A DNA stretch of 64,000 nt from CADEFQ01 sp050185195 (GCA_050185195.1 JBFWZQ010000003.1:62001-126000), one strand, 5' to 3'; shown: positions 52,719 through 61,700, numbered from the stretch's first letter. Notes: generated from the letters alone by a model not told the origin. Translations and numbers: made by a program.

Positions 52719-54779
52719 CTACTCCCGGCCCGCCGGGGCGACGCCCGCGGGCAACTGCACCGGAGGCTTGCGGCCGAAAGGACGTATCCCCATCGCGGAA
52801 TAGACCTCCTCCGGAAACACGACATCGCCGTTCTTCACGACCATGCGCACCTGGCGCAGCGCGCCCAGGTCCTTCGTCGGGTCGCCCGCGAGCAGCATGA
52901 AGTCGGCGAGCTTGCCCCGTTCGATCGAACCGAGGTCCTGGTCGCGACCGAGATAGCGGGCGCAATCGAGCGTCGCGATCTGCAGCACGCGTTCATTGGG
53001 AATCCCCGCGCGCCCCCAGACTTCCAGCTCGCTGTGCAGCATGAAGCCCGGCACGTCGTCGGTGCCCGGCACGATCGGCACGCCGGCGTCGTAGAACATC
53101 TTGAGTGCGGCCAGCAGCTTTTCCCACGAGGCACGATAGGTCGGCGCGAGCCCGGGTCCGAAATCGAGCACCGCCGTGCGGCGCGCGCGCTGCACCGGGC
53201 CGGGCATGTTCGGCAGCCAGCCTTCGATGGCCGGCGGTGACTGGCCGGGCTGGCTGAGCAACATCCACTCGAGCCCCCCCATGGTCACGTCCAGCGTCGT
53301 GCCGCGTTCCTTGAGCAGCGCGACGAAACGCTGCACCGGTTCGCTCGCGAGATCGAGCTTCGCCATGCGCTCGCCGACGGCCGTGAACCGCAGCGGCGTG
53401 CGCGTGTCCTCGTCTGCGGACAACACGAAACTCAGCAACACCTGGTTCATGTGGTTGATTTCGTCGTAACCGTCCCGCACGGCGCGGGATGACGTCATGA
53501 AGGCCGGCACGTGCCCGCTGACGCGCATCCCGAGGCGGTGCGCCTCGGCCGCGATGGGCTGCACCCAGTCGGGCGTCATGGAGCTGTAGACCTTGATGCC
53601 CCAGTAGCCGTGATCGGCATACCAGCGCACTTTCTCGAGCGCCGTCGGCAGCGTATCCACGACGAAGCCGAAGTTGGCGGAGAACGGACTCTTGCCCTCG
53701 AGGAAGCCGGACGGCGTCACGCGCGGCCCCATCGTCGTACCCGCGATCGTGCGCGTCATCAGGTCCTGCAACATGCCGTTGTCGTTGCCGAGGTCGCGCA
53801 CGGACGTCACGCCGCCCGCCAGGTACAACGGCATGTCCCAGTCGGACACGTGCGAATGCATGTCGGTCAGGCCCGGCAGCAACGTGCCGCCCTCGCCGTC
53901 GACCACGACGGCATCGCTGTCCGGCGCCACGTCCGCGCGCACGCCGGCGATGCGATCGCGATACACGACGACGGTCTGCAGGTCGCCGAGCTGCCCCGTG
54001 CGACTGTCGAACACGCGGACATTGCGCACGTGGATCGGCCGATCGTAGCGATGCACGAGGCGCGTGGTCAGGCCTTCCAGGTAGTCCCTGCTGAGCGTGG
54101 CCGCGAGCTTCGACAGTGCATCGAATTCCCCTTCGTAACCCTCCCGCAGCAACACCGATCGCGGATCGATGACGCCGAAAAGATCGCCCTCGCGCGTGGC
54201 CAGCACCAGCTTCGGTGCCGTATCGATGCCCCACAGTGCATAAGCACCCACGGTGCGCGCGAGATCGCCGCGGCCCACTTCGACGTCGCGCAGTTTCTCG
54301 GCCCGCAACGCGCCGCCGGGCAGCGCGTTCGCAGTCAGGCCGGGCTGGCGCAGCAGGTGGCGCAGGTAGAGGCCGTAGGCCCAGGGGCTCGCGCCGCTCG
54401 CGACGTACATTGCGCGGCCGTCATTGTCCGCGGCGCCGGCGTCGTTCAGGCTCTTCCAGGTCGCCCGCGTGCCCCGCAGCCGGTAGCGCTCCTCGATCGG
54501 CGCGCCGATGTTGGCCTTGCCGCGGATGCGCCAGTCGAGCAACCGGCCTTCAGGATCGAACTGCAGGGACTCGCGGACCTTCGGCCCCCTGCCGTTGTCG
54601 TCGATGCGATAGTCGAGATCGACGGCAGCGCCGCGACGAACGACTTCGAGGAAGCCGATCTGCTCCCCGTTGGCGAGCACGGCAAACCGCTCGGGCGTGG
54701 CCGCCGCTGCGGCGGCGGCCGGCAACAGCGTCGCCAGGGCAAGGAGCATGGCGGCGGTTGAACGCAGGAGTTTGCGCAT
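52719..54779 (-). CDS. Exported amidohydrolase with large N-terminal domain
   Basis: 686 residues. After a Sec signal peptide (LLRSTAAMLLALATLLPAAA) there is a ~220-residue beta-rich domain (AVLANGEQIGFLEVVRRGAA) of a type often fused to exported amidohydrolases. The catalytic domain has PGLTDMHSHVSDWD (HxH near residue 302), VSGHVPAFM and GTDDVPGFM. Substrate is unknown. Its gene lies between the receptor (78-base gap) and the next amidohydrolase (four bases from its stop to the CTG), so all are co-transcribed. The two amidohydrolases may act in sequence. Confidence 0.86.
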   Translation of the reverse strand: MRKLLRSTAAMLLALATLLPAAAAAAATPERFAVLANGEQIGFLEVVRRGAAVDLDYRIDDNGRGPKVRESLQFDPEGRLLDWRIRGKANIGAPIEERYRLRGTRATWKSLNDAGAADNDGRAMYVASGASPWAYGLYLRHLLRQPGLTANALPGGALRAEKLRDVEVGRGDLARTVGAYALWGIDTAPKLVLATREGDLFGVIDPRSVLLREGYEGEFDALSKLAATLSRDYLEGLTTRLVHRYDRPIHVRNVRVFDSRTGQLGDLQTVVVYRDRIAGVRADVAPDSDAVVVDGEGGTLLPGLTDMHSHVSDWDMPLYLAGGVTSVRDLGNDNGMLQDLMTRTIAGTTMGPRVTPSGFLEGKSPFSANFGFVVDTLPTALEKVRWYADHGYWGIKVYSSMTPDWVQPIAAEAHRLGMRVSGHVPAFMTSSRAVRDGYDEINHMNQVLLSFVLSADEDTRTPLRFTAVGERMAKLDLASEPVQRFVALLKERGTTLDVTMGGLEWMLLSQPGQSPPAIEGWLPNMPGPVQRARRTAVLDFGPGLAPTYRASWEKLLAALKMFYDAGVPIVPGTDDVPGFMLHSELEVWGRAGIPNERVLQIATLDCARYLGRDQDLGSIERGKLADFMLLAGDPTKDLGALRQVRMVVKNGDVVFPEEVYSAMGIRPFGRKPPVQLPAGVAPAGRE

Positions 54780-54857
54780 CGTCGGCCCTCGATGGGTAGC
54801 CCGGCCAGGCCGGCGGCCTGCGCAGGTGGGTCCCTGCGCAGGCCCGCCGACGCGGCG

Positions 54858-57116
54858 TCAGTTGAAGTTGAACGCCACGCGCACGCCCCAGAGTCGCGGA
54901 TGGGGCCGAACGCGCACGCCGCCGAACCCGAAGAGCGCGTGCCCGGTGAAGTACTCTTCATCGAGCGCGTTCTCGAGGTAACCCTCGAGCGACCAGGCGT
55001 CGTTGCGCACGCCGGCGCGCAGGTTCACGACCTGGAATGCGTCGACCTCATACGGGAAGCCGGATTGCAGGATCGAGGCCATGTTGGGCTTCGTGCTGGA
55101 CCGGTAGCTCCATTCGCCGCGCACGTAGCCCGTGGTGTCGGCCGAGATGCGCTCCGACAGCGGGAACTCGTACTGCGCGTTGGCGCTCAACGTCCACTTG
55201 GGCGAACGGATCACCCGATACCCCGAGAGGTCGACCTGGTTCCCGGACACCAGCGCATCGGGGAAACGATCGAACTTCGCATCGAGGTAACCCACCGCGG
55301 CATCGAGGAGCCAGGACTGCGTCGGCCGGGCGGACAGCTCGAGTTCGGCACCCTTGCTGGTCGCACTCGCCGCATTGAGCGTGGCGTCGATCACGATGAT
55401 CGCATTGGTGACGGGATCGACCACGGTCGCCGTCGATTCCACCTGCAGGTCCTTCCACTCCATCTGGAAGACGGTGGCATTCAGCATCAGCCTGTGGTCC
55501 AGCCAGTACGAACGCAGACCGAGTTCGTAGTTCCAGAGCTCTTCCTTGTCGAAGAACTGCTCCGGCAGGGCGGCATTGAACTGCAGGCCTCCGGCCTTGT
55601 AGCCCTTGGACGCCGTGGCGTAGGTCGTCAGGTCGTCCGTCAGGTCGAAGGACGCGGAGAATCGAGGCGAGAAATCGGAGAACGAGACTTCGCCGCGGTT
55701 GTTCTGCTTCGGGGTGCCGAAGCCGATGCCCGCGGAGGTCTGCTCCAGGCTGTCATCGGAGTAGCGGCCGCCCGCCGTCAGCGCCAGCCGATCGGTGGCA
55801 TGCCAGGTCGTCTGGGCAAATACCGCCCAGCTCTTCGCGCGCGTGTCTTCCACGACGATGTCGATCGGGAACGCATTCGGCAGGCCGAAGAAGCCGCCGG
55901 TACCAGCGCGCACCTCGTGCAGGACATCGCCGGCGTCCTCGGCGTACAGGGCACCGACCGTCCATACCCACGGACCATCGCCCGTCGACTGGACGCGCAG
56001 TTCCTCGCTCCAGCTGCGCGTGGTGTCGTCGATCTTCTGGGTGAGGAGCGGCTGGCTGGTGAAGTCCAGGTCGTCCATGTACTTGCGCCGGGTGTCCATG
56101 TAGCCGGTGATGGAATGGATCTCGAAACCGTCACCCGCATACCGCAGGCGCAGGTTCCCCATGTTCATTTCGTTGTTCTGGTCGAGCGGCTGGTCGTGGT
56201 TCACGCGGTTCGTGTTGGCGGGATAGAACGGCAAGCCGTCCGTCACCGGGATGGTCGTGCCCACGATCGACGCCGTGTCGGCGCTCAGCACCCCCGTGGG
56301 GATGAGCGGACTCAGGCCGGACTCCTCCCGCGTCGCGTAGACGGCGAGATCCATCGTCAGCCGGTCGTTGAGCAACCAGCGCCCGGCCAGTTTCATGTTG
56401 GTCAGCTGGAAATCGCTGCGGCCGCCCGCCGGGTTCATGTTGCGCACGAAGCCATCGCTCTCTTCGTAGTTGACCATCGCGCGCACGAAGAACTTGTCGT
56501 CGACGACGGGCGCATTGACGACACCCGTCATGCCCCAGGTGCCATACGAACCGTAGTGGCTCTTGAGCTGGCCCTCGAACTCCGGCCCCGGAGCCTTGGT
56601 GGTGATGTTCAGGGCGCCGCCGGTCGCGTTGCGGCCGAAGAACGTGCCTTGCGGCCCGCGCAGCACTTCCACGCGCTCGATGTCCTCGAACGTGGGGTTG
56701 ACGGCGCCTTCCTGCGAACCGTTGGCGATGTTGAAGCCATCCAGGTAGATGCCGAAGGCATTGACCCGTCCGCCGATATTGCTGATGCCGCGCATCGCGA
56801 TGTCGACCGAGCGCGGGCCGCTCTTGCCGTCTTCCTGGAACGTGACGTTCGGGGTCTGCATGAAGTACCCGCGCACGTCCTTGACGTTGGCCGCTTCGAG
56901 CTTCTCCCCGCTGAACACGGAAATGCTGGCCGGCACCTTCTGCAGCGTTTCTTCGCGTCGCTGCGCCGTGACGACGACCTCCGCGAGCTCGCTCGAATCC
57001 TCGGACCAGGCCGCGAACGGCGCGACACAGGCGGCGAACGCGGAGAACAGGGCCAACGGGCGCGCCGGTCGCAGGACAAAGCGCAGCGGGTTGGGCTTCG
57101 ACGAAGACTGAGGCAT
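54858..57116 (-). CDS. TonB-dependent outer-membrane receptor (cluster 2)
   Basis: 752 residues from the ATG at 57116, with a strong GGGGGA ribosome site. The signal peptide ends near AAWSED. The TonB-box-like AEVVVTAQRREETLQKVP, the plug (EVLRGPQGTFFGRNATGGAL) and a barrel ending in VRVAFNFN are present. It is in the centre of a locus with four amidohydrolases and an M19 dipeptidase, suggesting import of an amide, peptide or N-acylated amino acid. No SusD or FecR partner is present. Confidence 0.93.
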   Translation of the reverse strand: MPQSSSKPNPLRFVLRPARPLALFSAFAACVAPFAAWSEDSSELAEVVVTAQRREETLQKVPASISVFSGEKLEAANVKDVRGYFMQTPNVTFQEDGKSGPRSVDIAMRGISNIGGRVNAFGIYLDGFNIANGSQEGAVNPTFEDIERVEVLRGPQGTFFGRNATGGALNITTKAPGPEFEGQLKSHYGSYGTWGMTGVVNAPVVDDKFFVRAMVNYEESDGFVRNMNPAGGRSDFQLTNMKLAGRWLLNDRLTMDLAVYATREESGLSPLIPTGVLSADTASIVGTTIPVTDGLPFYPANTNRVNHDQPLDQNNEMNMGNLRLRYAGDGFEIHSITGYMDTRRKYMDDLDFTSQPLLTQKIDDTTRSWSEELRVQSTGDGPWVWTVGALYAEDAGDVLHEVRAGTGGFFGLPNAFPIDIVVEDTRAKSWAVFAQTTWHATDRLALTAGGRYSDDSLEQTSAGIGFGTPKQNNRGEVSFSDFSPRFSASFDLTDDLTTYATASKGYKAGGLQFNAALPEQFFDKEELWNYELGLRSYWLDHRLMLNATVFQMEWKDLQVESTATVVDPVTNAIIVIDATLNAASATSKGAELELSARPTQSWLLDAAVGYLDAKFDRFPDALVSGNQVDLSGYRVIRSPKWTLSANAQYEFPLSERISADTTGYVRGEWSYRSSTKPNMASILQSGFPYEVDAFQVVNLRAGVRNDAWSLEGYLENALDEEYFTGHALFGFGGVRVRPHPRLWGVRVAFNFN

Positions 57117-57234
57117 GGATCCCCCAAGTAACGGCAAGGCTGCGCAGCCAGGGCATTCAGCGCATCGAACGCGCGCAGCAGTTCGTTCGATGACTGCGCA
57201 TCGCGCCGGCGCCTGCCGGCACGATGCCCGCCGG

Positions 57235-57263
57235 ATAATACATGCAAAATTATATAAAAATAA
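57235..57263 (-). promoter_or_regulatory. AT-rich candidate promoter of receptor 2
   Basis: TTATTT (57263-57258) and TATTAT (57240-57235) on the minus strand are separated by 17 bases, within a run of A and T that is exceptional here. ATGCAAAAT lies at 57242-57250. It follows a hairpin after the upstream amidohydrolase gene, so the receptor gene may have its own promoter with a leader of about 110 bases. Confidence 0.4.
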
Positions 57264-57314
57264 ATACAGCGGCCGGAAGGGAGCCGCGCCCCGGGGCGGG
57301 GCAGCCATTCCGGC
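57253..57314 (-). terminator. Possible intrinsic terminator after the amidohydrolase pair
   Basis: GCCGGAA (57272-57278) pairs with TTCCGGC (57308-57314) around an inner CGCCCCGGGGCG stem. On the minus strand the hairpin is followed by a T-rich stretch with TATTTATTTTTATATAATTTT (57248-57268, written in transcript sense). It begins at the stop codon of the upstream gene. It could terminate or attenuate transcription into the receptor gene. Confidence 0.5.
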
Positions 57315-58543
57315 TAACGCTGGCGCTGCAGGTAGCGGTCGCGCAGGTCCGTCTGCCGCGAACGCATTTCGATGGCCCGGCCGCCGATCCAGACCTGCTC
57401 GGCCTGGCCCGTGACGTCGAGCGGATCCCCGTTCCAGAGCACGACGTCCGCGACCTGTCCGGTCGCCAGGCGCCCCCGGTCCCGACCCAGCCCGAACATC
57501 TCCGCCGGCCGCGCCGTGAGCGCGGCGAGCGCCGCGTCCTTTGGCAGGCCGTGCGCCACGGCATTGCCTGCCAGCTGGCGGATCTTGCGCGCATTGTGGC
57601 TCTCGCCGAACTGCGTGAAGGCCACGCGAACCCCGGCCGCGTGCAACAGCGCCGCGTTGTCGAGCCGCGATCCGATCGAATCGAAGTCCGCTGGCAGGTT
57701 TTCCAGCGCGTCGAGCATCACCGGCACATCGTCACGCGCGAGTTCGTCCGCGACGACCCAGGCTTCGGCACCGCCCGCGATGATCGGCTTCATGGCGTGG
57801 CGTTTCGCGAACGCGACGACACGACGGATGTCCACGGCTCGCGAAACGCGGAAGACCACGCGACCGCCGTCGAGATAGGTCGCGAGCGCCGCTCGCCCAA
57901 GCGGTTGCAACAGTGCCCCGTCGCCGCCCGGCGTGCGCGCACGCGCTTCACCGATGGCCTGCTCCAGCAGCATCCACTGGGCGGCGCGGCTGCCCGCGGA
58001 CACCGGATTCATCGCGCCGCCAAGCTGGATGAACAGCGCATGGCTGCCCGCAAGCACGGCGTCGTACCGCCCGTCGAGTGTCACGGCCGCACCCTGGCCC
58101 GCGAGCACGTTGCCGCCCGGGGCAAGTACCGTCCAGGTCAAGCCTTCGATGCGGGCAACGGGAACGAGCACCGAGCGCGGATTGTAGGCCTGCGTGACAT
58201 CGAACTCGGGGCGCCACCGGATTTCGATGGCTGCGCCGTCCTGTCGCAGGCTCGAATCCGTGGTAATCGGCTCGAGGCTGACTTCGTCCAGGCCGATGGC
58301 GGAAAGGCCCCCGAAAAGGCCGGGAGTCAGGACGCGACCCTTCGCATCGACGATCACGGCATTGTCGGGCGCGGCGAGCCCCGCGCCGATCGCGGCGATT
58401 CGCCCGGCACGGATCAGCAGGTCGGCGTTCGCCAGCGTGCCCTGGCCGGACACCGTGTGAACGGTCGCGCCGCGGATGAGCACGTCCTGGCCAACCGCAA
58501 CAGGGGCGCAGGCAACGAGCAGGCAAGCGAAGAGAGCCTTCAT
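57314..58543 (-). CDS. Exported amidohydrolase-like protein lacking the HxH motif
   Basis: 409 residues with a Sec signal peptide (MKALFACLLVACAPVAVG). The fold and C-terminal GRLATGQVADVVLWNGDPLD match amidohydrolases. At the metal site the usual PGLIDxHxH is replaced by TPGLFGGLSAIG (around residue 75), so two key histidines are absent. It overlaps the preceding amidohydrolase (ATGA at 58540-58543), which keeps its histidines. The pair probably forms a heteromeric complex in which this subunit is non-catalytic or uses other residues. Confidence 0.85.
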   Translation of the reverse strand: MKALFACLLVACAPVAVGQDVLIRGATVHTVSGQGTLANADLLIRAGRIAAIGAGLAAPDNAVIVDAKGRVLTPGLFGGLSAIGLDEVSLEPITTDSSLRQDGAAIEIRWRPEFDVTQAYNPRSVLVPVARIEGLTWTVLAPGGNVLAGQGAAVTLDGRYDAVLAGSHALFIQLGGAMNPVSAGSRAAQWMLLEQAIGEARARTPGGDGALLQPLGRAALATYLDGGRVVFRVSRAVDIRRVVAFAKRHAMKPIIAGGAEAWVVADELARDDVPVMLDALENLPADFDSIGSRLDNAALLHAAGVRVAFTQFGESHNARKIRQLAGNAVAHGLPKDAALAALTARPAEMFGLGRDRGRLATGQVADVVLWNGDPLDVTGQAEQVWIGGRAIEMRSRQTDLRDRYLQRQR

Positions 58544-59979
58544 GGCTGCGCTCCCGCGCCAGGCTGGCCCAGCAGGAAATCCGAACGGGGTTGCCGTGGC
58601 GGGTGCGTGCGATCGAACACCAGTGCGCCGTCGATGAACACTTGCTCAGCAAGCGCGTAGACGCTGAACGGGTCGCCGCTCCAGATCACCACGTCGGCCA
58701 TCTTGCCGGCCTCGAGCGTGCCGGTCCGGGTCGCGATGCCGAGTGCCCGGGCAGGATTCGCCGTGAGCCAGCGAATCGCCCGCTCGGGCTGGATGTCGAG
58801 GCCGGCACGCACGCCGCGCGCCATGGCCTTGCCCGCTTCCTGGTTCAGGCGCTGGATGCCTTCCTCGGAATCGGAATGCACGATCGCACATGCGCCCGGG
58901 GGATGATCGGTGAGCGCGAGGTTTTCCTGGATGCCGTCGAACACCTCCATTTTCGCGCCCCACCAGTCCGCCCACTCGGCGGCGCAGACCCCGCGCGCAG
59001 CCAGCAGGTCGGCGATCTTGTAGGCCTCCACCGCATGGTGGAATGACGCGATCCTGAAACCGAACTCCTCGGCCATGTCGAGCATGATCGCCATCTCGTC
59101 CGAGCGATAGCAGTGGATCTGCACCAGGATCTCGCCCTCCATCGCACCGACCAGGGTTTCGAGTCGCAAGTCGCGCTTCGGCGGCGTCGGCGGCGTGGCG
59201 CCCTCGGCGTCCTTTCCGCCCTTCGCGAGCTTGCCCGCGTACTGCGCGCGCTCCCGCTCGTATTTCTTCCACTGCTCGCGGTAGTCCTGCGCATCCGCGA
59301 AGGCCTGCCGGTAGCCGGCGACGTTACCCATGCGCGTCATCGGCGTACGCTGCGAGGAACCATAGACACGCTTCGGGTTCTCGCCGCAGGCCATTTTCAG
59401 GCCCTGCGGTGCACCCGGGAATTTCATCGCCTGGTAGGTCGTCGCCGCGACATTCTTCAGTACCACGCCGCGCCCGCCGATCAGGTTCGCCGAGCCAGGC
59501 AGGATCTGCAGCGTCGTGACTCCGCCTTCGAGCGCCGCCCCGAAGGCAGGATCCTGCGGCCACACGCCGTGCTCGGCCCAGGCATTGGGCGTCACCGGAT
59601 CGGACATCTCGTTGCCGTCGTTGGCGGAGTTGACCCGTGGGACGGAATACACGCCGAGGTGGGAATGCGCGTCGATGATTCCCGGCGTGACCCATCGGCC
59701 TGCGGCATCGATCACACCCGCGCCGGCCGGCGCGACCAGGTTGCGGCCCACGGCCGCGATGCGGCCATCGACGAGCAGCACGTCGCCGCCGTCGACGCGG
59801 CTGCCCGTGCCCGTGAGCACCGTGGCGCCGCGAATCAGCATCGGGGGCGACTGCGGCACCTGGTACGTCGAGGGATACGCGGTGCCTGCCGCCAGCGCAC
59901 CGGCGCCCCATGGCAGCCACAGCGCAGCAAACCCGACGGCAACCAGGCGATTCGGTATCGTGATCCCGGACAACTTCAT
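58540..59979 (-). CDS. Exported amidohydrolase with intact metal motif
   Basis: 479 residues. A Sec signal peptide ends near LAAGTAY. The metal motif PGIIDAHSHLGVY is intact, and GVTTLQILPGSANLIGGRG, IHCYRSDEM and VHSDSEEG follow. Members of this imidazolonepropionase-like group often occur as adjacent pairs in Gram-negative bacteria, as here with the degenerate partner downstream. The substrate is unknown. It is the first gene of the 9.8-kb minus-strand locus, preceded by an AT-rich region and a GC-rich hairpin. Confidence 0.86.
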   Translation of the reverse strand: MKLSGITIPNRLVAVGFAALWLPWGAGALAAGTAYPSTYQVPQSPPMLIRGATVLTGTGSRVDGGDVLLVDGRIAAVGRNLVAPAGAGVIDAAGRWVTPGIIDAHSHLGVYSVPRVNSANDGNEMSDPVTPNAWAEHGVWPQDPAFGAALEGGVTTLQILPGSANLIGGRGVVLKNVAATTYQAMKFPGAPQGLKMACGENPKRVYGSSQRTPMTRMGNVAGYRQAFADAQDYREQWKKYERERAQYAGKLAKGGKDAEGATPPTPPKRDLRLETLVGAMEGEILVQIHCYRSDEMAIMLDMAEEFGFRIASFHHAVEAYKIADLLAARGVCAAEWADWWGAKMEVFDGIQENLALTDHPPGACAIVHSDSEEGIQRLNQEAGKAMARGVRAGLDIQPERAIRWLTANPARALGIATRTGTLEAGKMADVVIWSGDPFSVYALAEQVFIDGALVFDRTHPPRQPRSDFLLGQPGAGAQP

Positions 59980-60223
59980 GCTGGCACCTACAAGGAAGGA
60001 AACCGCCGCCGGCGAAATCCGCCGGTGGCGTGGCGCAGGCCAATATAAGCATGTTCATATATTTTTGCATCAATGAACCGGACTGCGCGAGTCGCTGTTC
60101 GCCCGGAAAGCCGCCGAGACGGGCAGCCGCTCCCGCGAGTAAGCTGGGCAGCTTCCCGACAAGGATGTCGGTTCCCGTTGCGCGCCGGCGTCCTTGGGTG
60201 ACCCACCCACCAGGAGCACGCCC
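59980..60223. promoter_or_regulatory. Divergent intergenic region between amidohydrolase and VOC genes
   Basis: 244 bases without a gene. It holds a GC-rich hairpin (60004-60014 with 60020-60030) near the amidohydrolase start, and an AT-rich block (60041-60073) with TTGATG (60073-60068) and TATATT/TTATAT on the minus strand, spaced about 19-20 bases, too long for a normal promoter. TTGCAT occurs on the plus strand at 60065-60070. AGGAG precedes the VOC ATG. Nothing else is recognisable. Confidence 0.4.
60004..60030 (-). other. Hairpin in the leader of the amidohydrolase locus
   Basis: Bases 60004-60014 pair with 60020-60030 as an 11-bp stem with one G-T wobble and a five-base loop. On the minus strand this would be in the 5' untranslated RNA about 25 bases before the ATG. 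It could affect RNA stability or translation. Confidence 0.4.
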
Positions 60224-60646
60224 ATGCCCCAATTCATCGCCTATCTCGGTTTCGATGGCACCTGCGCAGAGGCCATGCGCTTCTACGAACGGACCTTCGA
60301 CGGCAAGCTCACCGCCCTGATCCGCAACTCGGACGCGCCGGGCGCGGAAAAGATGTCGCCCGCCGAGGGCAATCGCATCATGCACGCCAACCTGGTGCTG
60401 CACGACGGCTCATCGCTGATGGCCGGCGACGCGCCGGGCGGACAGCCCTTCGACGGCATGAAGGGCTGCATGCTCACGATGTCGTATCCGAAAGTGGACG
60501 AAGCCACGCGCGTGTTCAATGCGCTTGCCGCGGGCGGCAAGGTGACCATGCCGCTGCAGGAGACGTTCTGGGCGGACCGCTTCGGGATGCTGACGGACCG
60601 CTACGGCACGTCGTGGGCGATCAACGGCGGGCCCAAGCCGATGTAG
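60224..60646 (+). CDS. PhnB-like VOC-family protein
   Basis: 140 residues. The N-terminal PQFIAYLGFDGTCAEAMRFY and the C-terminal FWADRFGMLTDRYGTSWAING are typical of the PhnB-like (3-demethylubiquinone-9 3-methyltransferase-like) VOC group. Function of these proteins is generally unknown, and they are not phosphonate-specific. A good AGGAG site lies before the ATG. It converges with sua5, with 13 bases between the stops. No signal peptide. Confidence 0.85.
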   Translation: MPQFIAYLGFDGTCAEAMRFYERTFDGKLTALIRNSDAPGAEKMSPAEGNRIMHANLVLHDGSSLMAGDAPGGQPFDGMKGCMLTMSYPKVDEATRVFNALAAGGKVTMPLQETFWADRFGMLTDRYGTSWAINGGPKPM

Positions 60647-60659
60647 GCGCCGGATGCGC

Positions 60660-61688
60660 CTACGGCATGACGCCGAGCGCACCCGCCGGCGCGAGCCCTG
60701 TCGATTCGACTTCACTCGCCGCCGCGCCGCGCATGAGGCGGTCGCGGATGGCGTCCCACTTGTCGTCGGCCGGCACTTCCTGGACGAGGATCTGCTCGCA
60801 GCCTGCCTTGTCGAGCGTGCGCAGGTTCGCGTACAGGTCGTGCGCGTAGGCGTCCGCGCGCCGGCCCGCATTGATCCAGGTGACCGAGGGGTAGGTCTTG
60901 AGCGGCAGGCGCTGCGCCAGCACCGCGATGCGCCGGCCGCCTTCCGAGGCGTCCTCGGCGCGCGTGTCGATCTCGTCCGCGGGCACGATCGTCACCGGCG
61001 TCGCGGGCGCATAGTGCGATGGGGTACTGCCGGGCACACGCGGTGCGACATCATGCGTGCCGACCTGCACATCGCCTGCGACCTGGCGCAACTGCGCCAG
61101 CGTGACGGCGCCGGGCCGCAACAGGCGCAGGCCGGTGGGGTCGCAGGCGACGATCGTGGATTCGAGCCCGACCTGCGATTCGCCGCCGTCCAGCACGACG
61201 CGGATCGAGTCGCCGAACTCCTCGCGCACATGTTCGGCGCGGGTGGGTGACACGCGGCCGTACCGATTGGCCGACGGCGCCGCGATGCCCCCGCCGAACG
61301 CGGTCAGGAGCTGCTGCGCCATCGGGTGGGCCGGCACGCGCACCGCGATCGTGTCCTGGCCGCCGGTGATGAGGTCGTGGACATTGGGATTGCGCGGCAT
61401 GACGAGCGTCAGCGGCCCCGGCCAGAAGCGCGCCGCGAGCGCCTGCGCCACATCCGGCACTTCACGCACCCAGCGATGCAGGTACTTCGGGCTGTCGAGG
61501 TGCACGATGACGGGATGGTTCGTCGGGCGTCCCTTGGCCTCGAACACCTTCTGCACCGCCGCGGGGTTCTGGGCATTCGCGCCGAGCCCATAGACGGTCT
61601 CGGTCGGGAACGCCACCAGTTCACCGTCACGGAGTGCCGTGACGGCTTCGTCTATCTCTGCCTGTGTTGCGCGGACGATGCGGACCAT
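60660..61688 (-). CDS. L-threonylcarbamoyladenylate synthase (Sua5 type)
   Basis: 342 residues, with the YrdC domain (about 1-200: AFPTETVYGLGANA, KVFEAKGRPTNHPVIVH, APSANRYGRVSPT) and the C-terminal Sua5 domain. It makes threonylcarbamoyl-AMP for the t6A37 modification of tRNAs reading ANN codons. The two-domain form is the Sua5 type, longer than TsaC. The ATG is preceded by TAGAAT exactly six bases upstream, overlapping the stop of the upstream protease gene. Confidence 0.95.
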   Translation of the reverse strand: MVRIVRATQAEIDEAVTALRDGELVAFPTETVYGLGANAQNPAAVQKVFEAKGRPTNHPVIVHLDSPKYLHRWVREVPDVAQALAARFWPGPLTLVMPRNPNVHDLITGGQDTIAVRVPAHPMAQQLLTAFGGGIAAPSANRYGRVSPTRAEHVREEFGDSIRVVLDGGESQVGLESTIVACDPTGLRLLRPGAVTLAQLRQVAGDVQVGTHDVAPRVPGSTPSHYAPATPVTIVPADEIDTRAEDASEGGRRIAVLAQRLPLKTYPSVTWINAGRRADAYAHDLYANLRTLDKAGCEQILVQEVPADDKWDAIRDRLMRGAAASEVESTGLAPAGALGVMP

Positions 61689-61694
61689 CCGCCC

Positions 61695-61700
61695 ATTCTA
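61695..61700 (-). promoter_or_regulatory. Candidate -10 box for sua5
   Basis: TAGAAT on the minus strand (61700-61695) ends six bases before the sua5 ATG. Its TAG is the stop codon of the protease gene, so chance cannot be excluded. Confidence 0.3.

Noticed and set aside
54792..57131. 779-codon plus-strand frame across receptor 2
   Set aside because: Antisense shadow of the receptor; composition is of the wrong type and no domain is seen.
58540..59979. Amidohydrolase as the missing hutI
   Set aside because: It has a Sec signal peptide and is 13 kb from hut; HutI is cytoplasmic and its context differs.
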